From: Proteobacteria bacterium ST_bin11 | GTDB taxonomy: Bacteria; Pseudomonadota; Gammaproteobacteria; Methylococcales; Methylomonadaceae | Assembly (NCBI GenBank): GCA_002083615.1 | Contig: MSXO01000027.1 | Location: forward strand, 1-58,067 | Direction: 5' to 3' | DNA length: 58,067 nt | Part shown: positions 7,873 to 16,878 of the stretch, in pieces | Layout of the letters: every line of letters begins with the position of its first letter | Numbering within the stretch: the first letter of the stretch is position 1 | Translations under genes and position numbers: made by a program | Notes under the pieces: model-generated | What the model was told of the DNA's origin: nothing | What the model saw: only the letters and a program-made list of their open reading frames with translations | The model's database searches: none

Positions 7873-8877
7873 TTATGGCACTTTGTACAAATATTTACTT
7901 CGAAACTCTAACTTCCGCTTTTCCTGATCAGTTTCTTTAAGTCCTTCGCACTTATGGGCCGCATGCGAATCCCAACCTAATGGCCATTGTTTGAATTCTT
8001 TCTTTCCACATCCTGGGCAAAGGTGTTGCAGATCTAACCCTATTGAAAGCTTAGGAGTGGCTGGAGTATCCACAGGTATTATCGACGGCTTCTCGGGACC
8101 CAATTTTGGTACCCAAATTGCGTCGTTCGGCGGTACTCCGTAGGCCATTCTTTCTGATTCCTCCAAGCTAGCAACCCATGCGGAAAGGTAAGCATCGAGT
8201 TGATCATGCCTATCTCCCCAAGCAATTTCTCTCAAACTATACACATCCTCCTCATGTACTGGCCAACCTGTATAACGCGCCACTGCACTCAATTGTGCCT
8301 CAACAGCTCCTGGTCGCGATTTGTGAAGCTGGGAGGCCCCCAAAACTCTTGCCGTGGCTTGAGGGAAAACTTCTAAACATGGCGCAAGATGTGACAATTC
8401 TTCAAACATTGCGAAGCCCACTAGCATCCATAGTTGATTTGCATGGGGAATCCGGCTCTCTTCGCCTCCAGCAGCTAGATGTTTTCGTACCTTATCGAGA
8501 ATTACATCAAACTCGCTAGTACTTGGAGTGGCAAAACAGCTTATACCAACTCTATCAAGTTCTGTCTCTGCCAATCGCCTTCTTATTTTTGAGTTTCGTG
8601 GCTCACTGGGGGCATCAATGCCAATACGCAATGGATGTAACGCTAACTGGTTACAGACGGATTCAATATAAATCCGCGCCTCTCTTGCAAAACAACATAT
8701 CGATTCTTGCTTAAGTGTCGCAGCGTTACCTTTTCCGCGAGGTGGAGCGAAAGCAAAACGGCGGAGAGGTTGCGGGACTAATCGTCCGTTTTCCCAGGAG
8801 CACACAACTATTGGGAGATGCTTATTCTTTGCAAATGCTAAATCAATTCCAACGTAGCATGGCTGAACACTTCCCAT
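7873..8877 (-). CDS. DUF429-like RNase H-fold protein with C-terminal zinc finger-like motif
   Basis: A 334-aa protein. The N-terminus CYVGIDLAFAKNKHLP resembles the first strand and acidic residue of DUF429/RNase H-fold predicted nucleases, followed by IGIDAPSEP and, later, CLEVFPQATAR and WGDRHDQLDAYLSAW, all typical of that family. The last ~60 residues hold CPGCGKKEF and a downstream H/C pair (HAAHKCEG), a possible zinc site. It is the only gene between two long inverted repeats. Nuclease activity is predicted, not shown. No transposase signature was seen. Confidence 0.75.
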   Translation of the reverse strand: MGSVQPCYVGIDLAFAKNKHLPIVVCSWENGRLVPQPLRRFAFAPPRGKGNAATLKQESICCFAREARIYIESVCNQLALHPLRIGIDAPSEPRNSKIRRRLAETELDRVGISCFATPSTSEFDVILDKVRKHLAAGGEESRIPHANQLWMLVGFAMFEELSHLAPCLEVFPQATARVLGASQLHKSRPGAVEAQLSAVARYTGWPVHEEDVYSLREIAWGDRHDQLDAYLSAWVASLEESERMAYGVPPNDAIWVPKLGPEKPSIIPVDTPATPKLSIGLDLQHLCPGCGKKEFKQWPLGWDSHAAHKCEGLKETDQEKRKLEFRSKYLYKVP

Positions 8878-9019
8878 AAATCTATCTCCACAAAATTAAA
8901 GGCCGTAAGTTGCAATTTGTAGGGCGTCAATAGGCGTAGCCGTATTGCGCCGTATGTTGACCTTAAATCATTCGGCGTTACAAAACTTCTTAAATAACAA
9001 ATTGTCGGACTTGGCGCGG

Positions 9020-9276
9020 GGTTTTCTCCCGTATGCCGCGCCGAGCACCGGAGCTTTTATCGAGAATAGCCCGAAGGGGTGCGGCAGGGATGCCGCACGT
9101 CGGCGGAGGGGCTGGGAAGCCCCTTCTGCCGACCCTCGATAAAAGCTTCGGCGCGCAGGTAACAAGCGGCGTCCGGGTGGCGTTTCTTTTGGTGACTTTT
9201 CTTTGGCCAAACAAAGAAAAGTTACTCGGCTGTCGGGCCGAAACCCGACATACAAAAAACCGTCGCGCTAGCGACA
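9020..9276. repeat. right arm of ~256-bp imperfect inverted repeat
   Basis: Reverse-complement partner of 7578-7833. Both ends match closely: GGTTTTCTCCCGTATGCCG at the inner edge and CCGTCGCGCTAGCGACA at the outer edge. The arm also contains CTTTTATCGAGAATAGCCC, of which a 17-bp fragment recurs at 27623-27639. No target-site duplication is visible outside the arms. Confidence 0.88.
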
Positions 9277-9315
9277 CATAAACAGCAAGCCCGCTCCAAC
9301 TAAACAAATCTAATT

Positions 9316-10845
9316 TTAATCACTTGCCGTCTTAAACCGAGCCGCCGCCCCCAACAAACCCGATACAAAAAACGCCGTCCCCACCAAGGTAAACCGCAAA
9401 TTCAATTTCTCAATCGCCAAATCATCCGTCGCATACAGCATGAAAATCACCGCAATCCCGCCCCAGGCCAGAAAACCCAAAACCGCAGACAGGATGGTTT
9501 TACTCAGGGCTTCTGCTTCGCTGGCCGGGGCGTCCATCCGGTAGGCCACGAATCCGCAAATCAACGCCGGCATAATCCCCCAGCGGGCATGGTCGAGGAA
9601 ACTATCCAGAAAATTAAAATCATCCCGACGGTAAAAGGTTAACTCCAGGATAAACGTCGATATGGTGGTACTGAGCAAGAAACCGACGAACATGATTGCC
9701 ATGTAAAAGCCGTAATTCTGTTCGGCGGGTTCCTGTTGGTGCCGGAATGCGACACTGCGCAAAGCGAAAACCAGCGTGATCGGCACCACGTAAATCGCGA
9801 TCGAGTAGGCTATCCAGCGTAGAGTCGTGTAGCTAAAGTGCGGGAGCGGCTTGTCCGAAAACAAAAACACGTTGTGCAGCGCCACCGATACTTCCCGGCC
9901 CAAAATCACCCCGAAAGCCGTCGCGGCGGCAAATATCAGCAGGTATTTGTAGGTATGTTTCAAGCGTGCTTCATGGACATTGCCGCCCAGTTTCTTCACG
10001 GTGGCCCACAGTTCGTCCTCGCTAGGGCTACCGAATACCACCGCCGCCGCCAACAATCGGCACAGAAGACTGGTCAGTCGGTCCAAGTCCTTTAGCAAGT
10101 TGACGGTCTTGGTGTAATGCGGTTCGGCTTCTTTCCAAATATTCACTTTTTCCGACATTGCATTATAGGAAATGCAGATTTCGCCCCATTTCAGCGAAGG
10201 CTCGCTGAATAAGCGTCGGTACGAAGATTGGTCGGCGTAATGTTGAATCTGGTCGAACAGCAGGCTGTTATGCGCCCATTTATATTCGACCGTCGCACCG
10301 GATTTATCGAAATCGCCGGCGTCGATGCTTTGCACCAACAGACGGTCGGCAATTTGGGCTTTTATTTTATCGTCAACCGCCGACAGCCGGGATTTGATCA
10401 GCGCGTTATACACTTCAACGGCTTTGGTCGGTATCGCAAAGGCGTCGTGAATGCTGTCCCGCAATATCAGCAACGGGTTAAACGGACTTTCCCAGGCAAC
10501 GAAAAACAGCATGATGCCGGCAGCGATTAACGGTAATAATTTATTCCCGTCCAAACCGTATAGCAGATTCACCAACTCGCCCGCTCGCAAGTGGCTAACG
10601 ATCAGCGTTACTAGCGGTTCTAAGGGTAACCACTGCCAGGTCAGCAAAAAGAAGATGGCCGCCATCAACGTGCAGTAAAGAGCAATCCCACTCCAGTAAG
10701 TGCCGCGCCGAATGAAGTACTGCGGCAAGGTCGGTTCAGTACCTAGCTGAATCCGGCGTTTCTGGAAGGCGAGATAGGCCAAATACGCAGCGGCTGCCGC
10801 ACCGAAAAATTGAATCGCAAAATTGATCAGGGATTCGATAGTCAT
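9316..10845 (-). CDS. polytopic membrane protein of unknown function, 509 aa
   Basis: About nine hydrophobic segments are visible: three in the first 120 residues, then a soluble stretch of roughly 180 residues (about 122-300), then six more to the C-terminus. The soluble part is rich in charged helices and has no recognised catalytic motif. It lies downstream of zapA and 6S RNA on the same strand, where many gammaproteobacteria carry the 5-formyl-THF cyclo-ligase gene instead. I do not recognise the family. Confidence 0.8.
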   Translation of the reverse strand: MTIESLINFAIQFFGAAAAAYLAYLAFQKRRIQLGTEPTLPQYFIRRGTYWSGIALYCTLMAAIFFLLTWQWLPLEPLVTLIVSHLRAGELVNLLYGLDGNKLLPLIAAGIMLFFVAWESPFNPLLILRDSIHDAFAIPTKAVEVYNALIKSRLSAVDDKIKAQIADRLLVQSIDAGDFDKSGATVEYKWAHNSLLFDQIQHYADQSSYRRLFSEPSLKWGEICISYNAMSEKVNIWKEAEPHYTKTVNLLKDLDRLTSLLCRLLAAAVVFGSPSEDELWATVKKLGGNVHEARLKHTYKYLLIFAAATAFGVILGREVSVALHNVFLFSDKPLPHFSYTTLRWIAYSIAIYVVPITLVFALRSVAFRHQQEPAEQNYGFYMAIMFVGFLLSTTISTFILELTFYRRDDFNFLDSFLDHARWGIMPALICGFVAYRMDAPASEAEALSKTILSAVLGFLAWGGIAVIFMLYATDDLAIEKLNLRFTLVGTAFFVSGLLGAAARFKTASD

Positions 10846-11223
10846 TTTTTCCGAGTTATTTATTTAAGTTTTGGGGCTCTGACTAGAGACACTAAGGCTT
10901 AATCCGCAACACGTCAAGGCAGTAACCCGATTGTCTGGCATGCTGCTTAGCCGGATGGCGAACAGTTGGCTATCGTTGCTGAGTCTTAGTTTCCCGAAAC
11001 AAGTTCCCCGAAGGCCAATGGTGCACACGACGCTAAGGAAGCTGTTTTGACGATGTAGGAAGAGCTAAGTGGCGTCGAGTTATGCAGACTACACAAAAAG
11101 CATAGGAACAACTCTATTTCACTTGAGACGCGCTAGAACAAAAACCGCTTGGAACCGCCAGCAAGCTAAGAGCAGATTAACCGCTCTGCAAATCAGCCTA
11201 ACTGACAAAGAAAGGAATAAACG
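10846..11223. other. intergenic region upstream of the 509-aa membrane protein
   Basis: About 380 bases without a convincing gene. A plus-strand open frame from 11069 runs into the 6S RNA gene and is regarded as chance. On the minus strand the bases just after the 6S RNA can form a weak hairpin (AGAGC...GCTCT, near 11168-11190) that could help end the RNA. Confidence 0.5.
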
Positions 11224-11410
11224 AAGAGATCTCCCGCCTGCGCCGTCTGATACTTTCGTCCTTGAACCGAAGGTTCAAGTGGAAACCAAATCCAGTCAAT
11301 CAGGCTTCCTGAATAAACAGGCATGCGCACCATGAAAGGCAAAAAGTTTCCGGGGTAAAAACAGGTTCAGGAAACACCCAGTACTGCTCGAACGCCGCAG
11401 GAGATAGGAA
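11224..11410 (-). ncRNA. ssrS: 6S RNA
   Basis: The minus strand carries the hallmarks of gammaproteobacterial 6S RNA. There is a terminal stem (ATCTCCTGC near the 5' end with GCAGGCGGGAGAT near the 3' end) and a central bubble bounded by TTTCCTGAACC and CAGGAAGCCT. The 3'-side hairpin ACTTGAACCTTCGGTTCAAG matches the E. coli CTTGAACCAAGGGTTCAAG element. It lies 18 bases downstream of zapA, the usual genomic place of ssrS. It binds sigma-70 RNA polymerase as a promoter mimic. Ends are estimated to within about 10 bases. Confidence 0.88.
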
Positions 11411-11428
11411 TAATAGTCTACCGGGGAA

Positions 11429-11728
11429 CTACGGGTTTTCCAAAGCGTTTTCGATTTTGCTGCGCAAATCGGCCAACCGCTCACAAATATCAAAACTGCC
11501 GTTGACTTCGGTCTTATTGGATGCACCCAAATCGTGAGCCAAATTTAGAGCCGCCAGCACCGCAATGCGGTCGGTGCTGCTGACCTTACCGGTATCGCGA
11601 ATTTTGCGCATTTGTCTATCCAACTCGCGCGCGGAGCTGATCAAGGTATCTTTTTCGTCGGCGGCACAGGCGATTTTATATTCCTTATCCAGGATATTCA
11701 GCGAAACAGGCTGGACGGCTTTACTCAC
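11429..11728 (-). CDS. zapA: cell division protein ZapA
   Basis: A 99-aa ZapA: MSKAVQPVSLNILDKEYKIAC at the start, then the typical ALNLAHDL block and a C-terminal coiled coil. ZapA crosslinks FtsZ protofilaments at the division ring. The start overlaps the end of the upstream zapB-like gene by 4 bases (ATGA-type coupling), and 6S RNA follows, the standard gammaproteobacterial arrangement. Confidence 0.93.
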   Translation of the reverse strand: MSKAVQPVSLNILDKEYKIACAADEKDTLISSARELDRQMRKIRDTGKVSSTDRIAVLAALNLAHDLGASNKTEVNGSFDICERLADLRSKIENALENP

Positions 11729-11952
11729 GAATCGTGCTCCATGGCTTTCAAGCGGGCAATCATGGCTTCAACCCGGGTTTTGGCCAAGGTGGTTTTTTCC
11801 AACAGCTTGGCTTTTTCCCTAACCAAGGCATCCTGTTTCACTTTCAAGGACTTATTCTCGCTTTTGACTTGATTGAATTGGGCTATGAGCGTATCGAGTT
11901 TCGCTTCCAAGGCTTCCAGTTCGGTTGACGGATCTTTTTCTGTTTCAGACAT
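11725..11952 (-). CDS. small coiled-coil protein, TIGR02449/ZapB-like
   Basis: A 75-aa protein that is almost entirely a charged coiled coil (LEALEAKLDTLIAQFNQVK onward). This type precedes zapA in many gammaproteobacteria and is annotated TIGR02449, with ZapB-like character. The ATG at 11952 (MSETEKDP) is preferred over an upstream in-frame start at 12012, which would add an unlikely hydrophobic lead. A role in division with ZapA is inferred from context. Confidence 0.85.
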   Translation of the reverse strand: MSETEKDPSTELEALEAKLDTLIAQFNQVKSENKSLKVKQDALVREKAKLLEKTTLAKTRVEAMIARLKAMEHDS

Positions 11953-12054
11953 AGCAAGAGTGTGGGCCGATATGACGTTATAATCATAGTAGATGGCTAA
12001 GAATGTTAGCATAAGCCATGTTATTAAACAGCTTTAATAGGAAGCGCAGCCCAG

Positions 12055-12582
12055 ATGACCTACCGTTCAGTTGAAGCGATTTTAGAGCAACAAGACGCCG
12101 ACATTAGCGCCGCCGAAGCCCATGGCATCGCCACCGGCATGCTCTGCGTCGAAATCCGCGCCGACGTTGAAAACTGGCTGCGGGAACTAATCGACGACGA
12201 GCAACAATTGATCGACGAAGACAAAGCCCTGCTGCACGGTGTATTCGAAAAAACCCGCGTGTTACTGGAAAACCAAAATGAGGATTTTGCTTTCGATTTG
12301 CTGATGCCGGAAGACGACGAGCCCATTGACGAGCAAGTGGAAGCCCTACGCTGCTGGTGTCAGGGCTTTTTATTCGGGGTGGGTTACGCACAGACCGGCG
12401 CCGACTGGCCAGGCGATACTGCCGAAGTGATGCGCGACATGATAGAGCTGACCAAAATCGATGCCGATGTGGGTGACGAAGAAGACGAAAATGCCTTAAT
12501 CGAAATTCGCGAATATGTGCGCGCCGCAGTGTTTACCGTCCGCGACCAATTTGCCGAACTCAATCAATCGCAACCGCATTAA
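12055..12582 (+). CDS. ygfB: UPF0149 (YgfB/YecA) family protein
   Basis: A 175-aa, strongly acidic protein of the UPF0149 family. Motifs are AAEAHGIATGMLC near residue 22 and WCQGFLFGVGYA near residue 105. The gene order ygfB-pepP-ubiH is conserved in gammaproteobacteria and is kept here, 15 bases before pepP. Divergent from the zapA operon across about 100 bases. Confidence 0.92.
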   Translation: MTYRSVEAILEQQDADISAAEAHGIATGMLCVEIRADVENWLRELIDDEQQLIDEDKALLHGVFEKTRVLLENQNEDFAFDLLMPEDDEPIDEQVEALRCWCQGFLFGVGYAQTGADWPGDTAEVMRDMIELTKIDADVGDEEDENALIEIREYVRAAVFTVRDQFAELNQSQPH

Positions 12583-12596
12583 TTAAAAGATCGACC

Positions 12597-13904
12597 ATGA
12601 AACAAAGTGAATTCAAAAAACGCCGCGCCAGCCTGATGAAACACATTGGTAAAGGCAATATCGCCATCATTGCCAGCGCGCCGCAGCGCACTCGCAACCG
12701 CGACGTGCACTACCCCTTCCGTCAGGACAGCGACTTCTACTACCTGACCGGCTTTAACGAAGCCGAATCGATGGCGGTGTTCATCCCCGGTCGCGAGCAA
12801 GGCGAGTACATTTTGTTCTGCCGCGAATTCGACGAGAAAAAAGCCTTATGGGAAGGTGCGCATGCCGGCCTCGAAGGCGCCACCAAACATTACGAAGCAG
12901 ACGATTCCTTCCCGATCGACGATCTGGACGACATTCTGCCCGGCATGCTAGAAAACAAAGGCAAAGTGTTCTATCCAATGGGCAAGGACAGCGATCTGGA
13001 CCACAAGCTGCTGGAGTGGATCAACCACATCCGTAAGCAATCGCGCAGCGGCGTAACCGCACCGGGCGAACTGGTGTCGCTGGAGCACATCGTCCACGAA
13101 ATGCGTTTGTTCAAAAGCGCGGAAGAACTGAAACTGATGCGCCGCGCCGGCGAAGTATCGGCCAAGGCGCATATTCGCGCCATGCAGGCCTGCCAACCCG
13201 GTTTGTACGAATATCAAATCGAAGCCGAGCTGATCCACGAATTTATCCAGGACGGCCTGAGGGCGGTGGCTTATCCGTCCATCGTCGCTGGCGGTAAAAA
13301 CGCCTGCACGCTGCATTACGTGGAAAACAAAGACAAACTCAACAAGGGCGATTTATTGCTGATCGACGCCGGCGTCGAATGCGACCATTACGCCGCCGAC
13401 ATTACCCGCACTTTTCCGGTGTCGGGCAAATTTAGCGAACCACAAAGACAGCTTTATCAATTGGTGCTGGACGCCCAATCCGCCGCATTGGCCGAGATCA
13501 AACCCGGCAATCCCTGGAACAAGGCTCATGACGCTTCGGTGGAAACCCTGACCAAGGGCTTGATCGAACTGGGCCTGCTGAAAGGCAAACCCAAAAAACT
13601 GATCAAGGACGAAAAATACAAACAGTTTTACATGCACCGCATCGGCCACTGGCTGGGTATGGACGTGCATGATGTTGGCGATTACAAGATCAAAGACGAA
13701 TGGCGCTTGCTTGAACCCGGCATGGTGTTAACCGTGGAACCCGGTCTATACGTGCCTGCCGACTGCGAAACCGTCGACAAGCAATGGCGCGGAATCGGTA
13801 TCCGCATCGAAGACGATGTTCTGGTGACTAAAGACGGTCATGAAATTCTCACGCATGGCGTCCCCAAAGCCGTTGCCGACATCGAAGCACTGATGGCTGG
13901 CTAA
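12597..13904 (+). CDS. pepP: Xaa-Pro aminopeptidase PepP
   Basis: Cytoplasmic metallopeptidase that removes an N-terminal residue preceding proline. The 435-aa protein has the N-terminal AMP domain (from EFKKRRASLM) and a C-terminal pita-bread domain. The metal ligands are visible in LLIDAGVECDHYAADITRTF (two Asp), HRIGHWLGMDVHD (His), TVEPGLY (Glu) and GIRIEDDVL (Glu). Second gene of ygfB-pepP-ubiH; ubiH starts 4 bases after its stop. Confidence 0.96.
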   Translation: MKQSEFKKRRASLMKHIGKGNIAIIASAPQRTRNRDVHYPFRQDSDFYYLTGFNEAESMAVFIPGREQGEYILFCREFDEKKALWEGAHAGLEGATKHYEADDSFPIDDLDDILPGMLENKGKVFYPMGKDSDLDHKLLEWINHIRKQSRSGVTAPGELVSLEHIVHEMRLFKSAEELKLMRRAGEVSAKAHIRAMQACQPGLYEYQIEAELIHEFIQDGLRAVAYPSIVAGGKNACTLHYVENKDKLNKGDLLLIDAGVECDHYAADITRTFPVSGKFSEPQRQLYQLVLDAQSAALAEIKPGNPWNKAHDASVETLTKGLIELGLLKGKPKKLIKDEKYKQFYMHRIGHWLGMDVHDVGDYKIKDEWRLLEPGMVLTVEPGLYVPADCETVDKQWRGIGIRIEDDVLVTKDGHEILTHGVPKAVADIEALMAG

Positions 13905-13907
13905 ACC

Positions 13908-15122
13908 ATGCAACATGATTTCGACCTGATCATCGTCGGTGCTGGTCTAGCCGGTAACTGCCTAGCCCTGGCGCTGAAAAAAAGCGGCTTGAAGATCGCC
14001 TTGGTCGAAGCCAATAGCCGCGAGCAACTGCGCCACTCCCCGGCCGGCGACCGCGCGCTGGCTTTGGCGGCCGGCACCGTTGAATTGCTCAATGACTTGG
14101 GCGCTTGGCGCGGAGTGGCCGATAAAGCCACTGCCATCAAACATATCCACGTCTCGGATCGCGGCCATTTCGGTAAAACCCGGCTGGCAGCGGAAGATCA
14201 GGGCGTGGAAGCCTTGGGATATGTGATCGTCGCCCGCGACATCGAACAGCACATGGCCGATCTGGTCGAAAATACCGACACGGTTTGTCTTTATCAAACC
14301 CGAGTCGCCGGCTTAATGTCTGGTCGCGATGCGGTTAACGTCAGTTTGAAACAGCACGACGGCAGTTCCTTAAACGTCAGCGCGCAGTTGCTGATCGGCG
14401 CGGACGGCGGCAACTCCACGGTACGCAAACTGCTGGAAATTCCGCAGCAAGTCACCGAATACGGTCAAACCGCGCTGGTCACCACCGTGCAATCGGCGCT
14501 GCCGCATCGCAACATCGCCTTTGAACGTTTTACAGAATTCGGTCCGCTGGCCCTGCTCCCGGGGGCTGGCAAACAATCGTCGGTGGTTTGGACGCGCACG
14601 CACGAGCAAGCCGAAACCCTGATTAACGTCAGCGACCGCGAATTTCTCGCCGAGCTACAAAACTGCTTCGGTTACCGCTTGGGGGAACTGAAATTGGCCG
14701 CACCGCGCCGGGCGTTTCCCTTGAGCCTGATCCGCGCCGAGAGCATGGTCTCCGGCCGCACCGTCATCATCGGCAACGCTGTACATCAACTGCACCCAGT
14801 GGCCGGCCAAGGTTTCAACCTAGGTATACGCGATGTGGCCCTACTCGCAGAAATGTTGATTGATCAACACGAGCAGCACGGCGATTTAGGCGACGCCCGC
14901 CTGCTGAAAAACTACAGCAGGCAACGCCAACAAGATCACGGTAAAACCATAGGCTTTACGAATAGCGTGGTGAAGCTGTTCTCCAACGACAATTTACCGC
15001 TAGCCGCCGTCCGCAACGCCGGGCTGACCTTGCTGGACCACCTGCCGTTTGCCAAGCAATTGTTGACTAGGCATGCGATGGGTTTAGCGGATAGATTGCC
15101 TAAGTTGGGTGATCGGGAATAG
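13908..15122 (+). CDS. ubiH: ubiquinone biosynthesis FAD-dependent hydroxylase UbiH
   Basis: A 404-aa class A flavoprotein monooxygenase of the UbiH/UbiI/UbiF group, which hydroxylates the ubiquinone ring. The dinucleotide-binding motif IIVGAGLAGNCLALALK is at the N-terminus, the GD-type motif is in GADGGNSTVRK, and HPVAGQGFNLGIRD lies near residue 300. Position after pepP favours UbiH over its paralogues. The product probably works in the membrane-associated Ubi complex. Confidence 0.92.
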   Translation: MQHDFDLIIVGAGLAGNCLALALKKSGLKIALVEANSREQLRHSPAGDRALALAAGTVELLNDLGAWRGVADKATAIKHIHVSDRGHFGKTRLAAEDQGVEALGYVIVARDIEQHMADLVENTDTVCLYQTRVAGLMSGRDAVNVSLKQHDGSSLNVSAQLLIGADGGNSTVRKLLEIPQQVTEYGQTALVTTVQSALPHRNIAFERFTEFGPLALLPGAGKQSSVVWTRTHEQAETLINVSDREFLAELQNCFGYRLGELKLAAPRRAFPLSLIRAESMVSGRTVIIGNAVHQLHPVAGQGFNLGIRDVALLAEMLIDQHEQHGDLGDARLLKNYSRQRQQDHGKTIGFTNSVVKLFSNDNLPLAAVRNAGLTLLDHLPFAKQLLTRHAMGLADRLPKLGDRE

Positions 15123-15141
15123 TCCCGAAAATCCGGCAAGC

Positions 15142-15231
15142 GTAGGTCAGATTGCCGCCTAAGCGGTTATGTGACATTTCAATAATAGCTTTTGGATATG
15201 TCAGGGAACGCTACCGCGCACCCTGACCTAC
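15142..15231. repeat. palindromic intergenic repeat after ubiH
   Basis: Outer arms GTAGGTCAG (15142-15150) and CTGACCTAC (15223-15231) with a further CAGGG/CCCTG pair inside. It is the kind of short dispersed repeat seen in several other gaps of this window. The rest of 15123-15488 holds no gene I can support. Confidence 0.6.
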
Positions 15232-15488
15232 CAGGCTGATAGGAGATATCTCTCAATCCCCGAAACTGCGGTAAGTATTGCGGCCAAATGCGCTCAGCTC
15301 ACGAATGCCGTGTCGACTTCTCGAACGATTAAAGCGCACCATTCTGAGAGGATGACGCCGCCGTTAATAAGTTCATCATCAAGAGTGACAAGATGAGCTC
15401 AGCGTTCGTCTTCGGTCATGATGGCTAACGAGCTAAGTAACCGGCAGGCAAAAAGCGCAGCTTTATGGCTGTCCGGTTGACTAGATTG

Positions 15489-16037
15489 TTAGAACGGGTT
15501 GCGCGCATAACCTACAAAAACAAGCGCTGAACCGATGACTACAATGAATGTGGCTATGAGCCTTGCGATCTTGTAGACCCGTTCGCCTTTCTTAACTCGC
15601 ACCCATTCATTTTTTAGCAACGTTATCGAGTGCTTAATGATGGCCGCTTCAATGTCACAAATTTTTTGATTGGATATTGGGAAAGTACGAAAAGTGACTT
15701 CAAGTTCACTTAATTGCAAGAGAATGGCTTTGCATTCAGGTTCTTCTGGATTGAGGCGTAACCTTATTGCTGTAATCGCCTTGTTGATCTCAATAAAGTC
15801 GCCGTGTGATTTAATCCAGGCGTCGGAGGAATCTTTAACCTCTGTGGTTGATAAACCTTGCAACGACATCGCGTGAGTAATTACTGTAGATAATTCCAAA
15901 CGAAGAGCATCAATCCAGGCTTGGCGAAAATCCGAGACCTTTTGCTCCTTGCTTACGATTAGACTAAGCAATGAAACGACACCTGCAATAGTTGCAGCGA
16001 TTACAGCGCCGAGAGAGGATTCAGGTAGTCCGAGCAT
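15489..16037 (-). CDS. hypothetical membrane protein, 182 aa
   Basis: One hydrophobic span near the N-terminus (about residues 8-28, ending before KEQKVSDFRQ) and one near the C-terminus (about 158-178) flank a helical soluble region of around 125 residues. The family is not recognised. It stands alone between ubiH and the surface-protein cluster, convergent with ubiH. The base composition is more AT-rich than that of ubiH. Confidence 0.7.
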   Translation of the reverse strand: MLGLPESSLGAVIAATIAGVVSLLSLIVSKEQKVSDFRQAWIDALRLELSTVITHAMSLQGLSTTEVKDSSDAWIKSHGDFIEINKAITAIRLRLNPEEPECKAILLQLSELEVTFRTFPISNQKICDIEAAIIKHSITLLKNEWVRVKKGERVYKIARLIATFIVVIGSALVFVGYARNPF

Positions 16038-16181
16038 GTAAGTTCTAACAAGTAATTATAAAGTTTGCGTATATCATCCAAACACGTTCTTCGCAACTAG
16101 CCAGTATGAAGTTCAATCCAATCTAGGTTATTCACCGAATCGTCCCCTGGATTTCGCTTCACTTCATCCAGGCTACATTGA

Positions 16182-16763
16182 CTAACTCCTACGCCGCTTG
16201 AACACCACCCAAAACCCACCAACCATCGGCCAAAACATCCCCGGCAACGGCACGGCGGCGGCCGTGCTGACGATAAGCTGCGCTGTATTTGCCGACAAGC
16301 CATCGCCCCCGGCATCCGCCAAACTATTAATCAGCAAATCAAGCTCACTGCTAACGCTGCTCAGCACATTGAAGCGGATGATTGCCAGCGTAAAGTTATC
16401 GGCTTGCAGGGTTTGTAAATCCGCCGCGTCGTCCAAGGACGACTCGAATAGGTTCAGCACACCCGGAGCCAGCAAATCGGCGGCGACACTGTTTCCACCC
16501 AAATTAAACACATCCAACTGGTTGCCCAACACCGGATCGCCGAAGGCCACGCCGGCGAACGCTAAATGTGTTGAGTCGAACTGAATATTAAAATCATAGG
16601 TGCCCAAGGCATTGTCGCCCAAGCCGGAGATGCTCAGGCCGATCTGGATGGCGTCGGCGGTTTGGCTAAGCGGCGCAAGATGTAGATCAATGGCAGCATC
16701 GGCAACACCGTTGGCCGCGCATAAGGCTATGCCGGCCAGACCGGCTTTTAGTTGTTTAATCAT
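16182..16763 (-). CDS. exported cohesin-like protein with PEP-CTERM/VPLPG-type tail
   Basis: A 193-aa exported protein. A signal peptide (MIKQLKAGLAGIALCAANG) ends near ADA, which fixes the start at 16763. The mature part looks like a cohesin fold: IQIGLSISGLGDNALGTYDF followed by IQFDSTHLAFAGVAFGDPVL and later FTLAIIRFNV. The C-terminus is a sorting-type tail: VPLPGMFW, a hydrophobic span, then KRRRS. Last gene of a minus-strand cluster, directly after a gene encoding a dockerin-like tail. Cohesin assignment is by pattern; binding to the neighbour is inference. Confidence 0.72.
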   Translation of the reverse strand: MIKQLKAGLAGIALCAANGVADAAIDLHLAPLSQTADAIQIGLSISGLGDNALGTYDFNIQFDSTHLAFAGVAFGDPVLGNQLDVFNLGGNSVAADLLAPGVLNLFESSLDDAADLQTLQADNFTLAIIRFNVLSSVSSELDLLINSLADAGGDGLSANTAQLIVSTAAAVPLPGMFWPMVGGFWVVFKRRRS

Positions 16764-16792
16764 CGTTGTTAATCCTATATTCGGCATCCTGG

Positions 16793-16812
16793 ATTCCCGC
16801 CTGCGCGGGAAT
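16793..16812. repeat. short hairpin repeat between the dockerin and cohesin genes
   Basis: Perfect 8-bp arms ATTCCCGC / GCGGGAAT around a CTGC loop, within a CCTGGATTCCCGC...GGGAATGACGG context. This is the ubiquitous proteobacterial intergenic repeat type. It may also shape mRNA between the two genes. Confidence 0.7.
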
Positions 16813-16878
16813 GACGGAATGCTTTCGGTTCGTAAGTCCGGCTGGAAAAGTCGTTACCGGCCTTTGGGTCAAGCCCGC

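Noticed and set aside
7578..9276. Insertion sequence with a transposase
   Set aside because: The enclosed protein looks like DUF429, not a DDE, HUH or serine/tyrosine recombinase, and no target duplication is seen. Kept as an inverted-repeat finding instead.
8968..9307. Several short open frames within the inverted-repeat arms
   Set aside because: Arise from the repeat sequence itself; similar translations are often mis-annotated as hypothetical proteins wherever such repeats occur.
10900..10950. CGGGTTACTGCC on the minus strand as a second GEMM riboswitch
   Set aside because: Only the 3' tail resembles GEMM; the AAAGCC segment and the GNRA-capped stem are missing.
11069..11335. 88-codon plus-strand open frame
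   Set aside because: Runs over the 6S RNA gene on the other strand, no ribosome site, no known motif.
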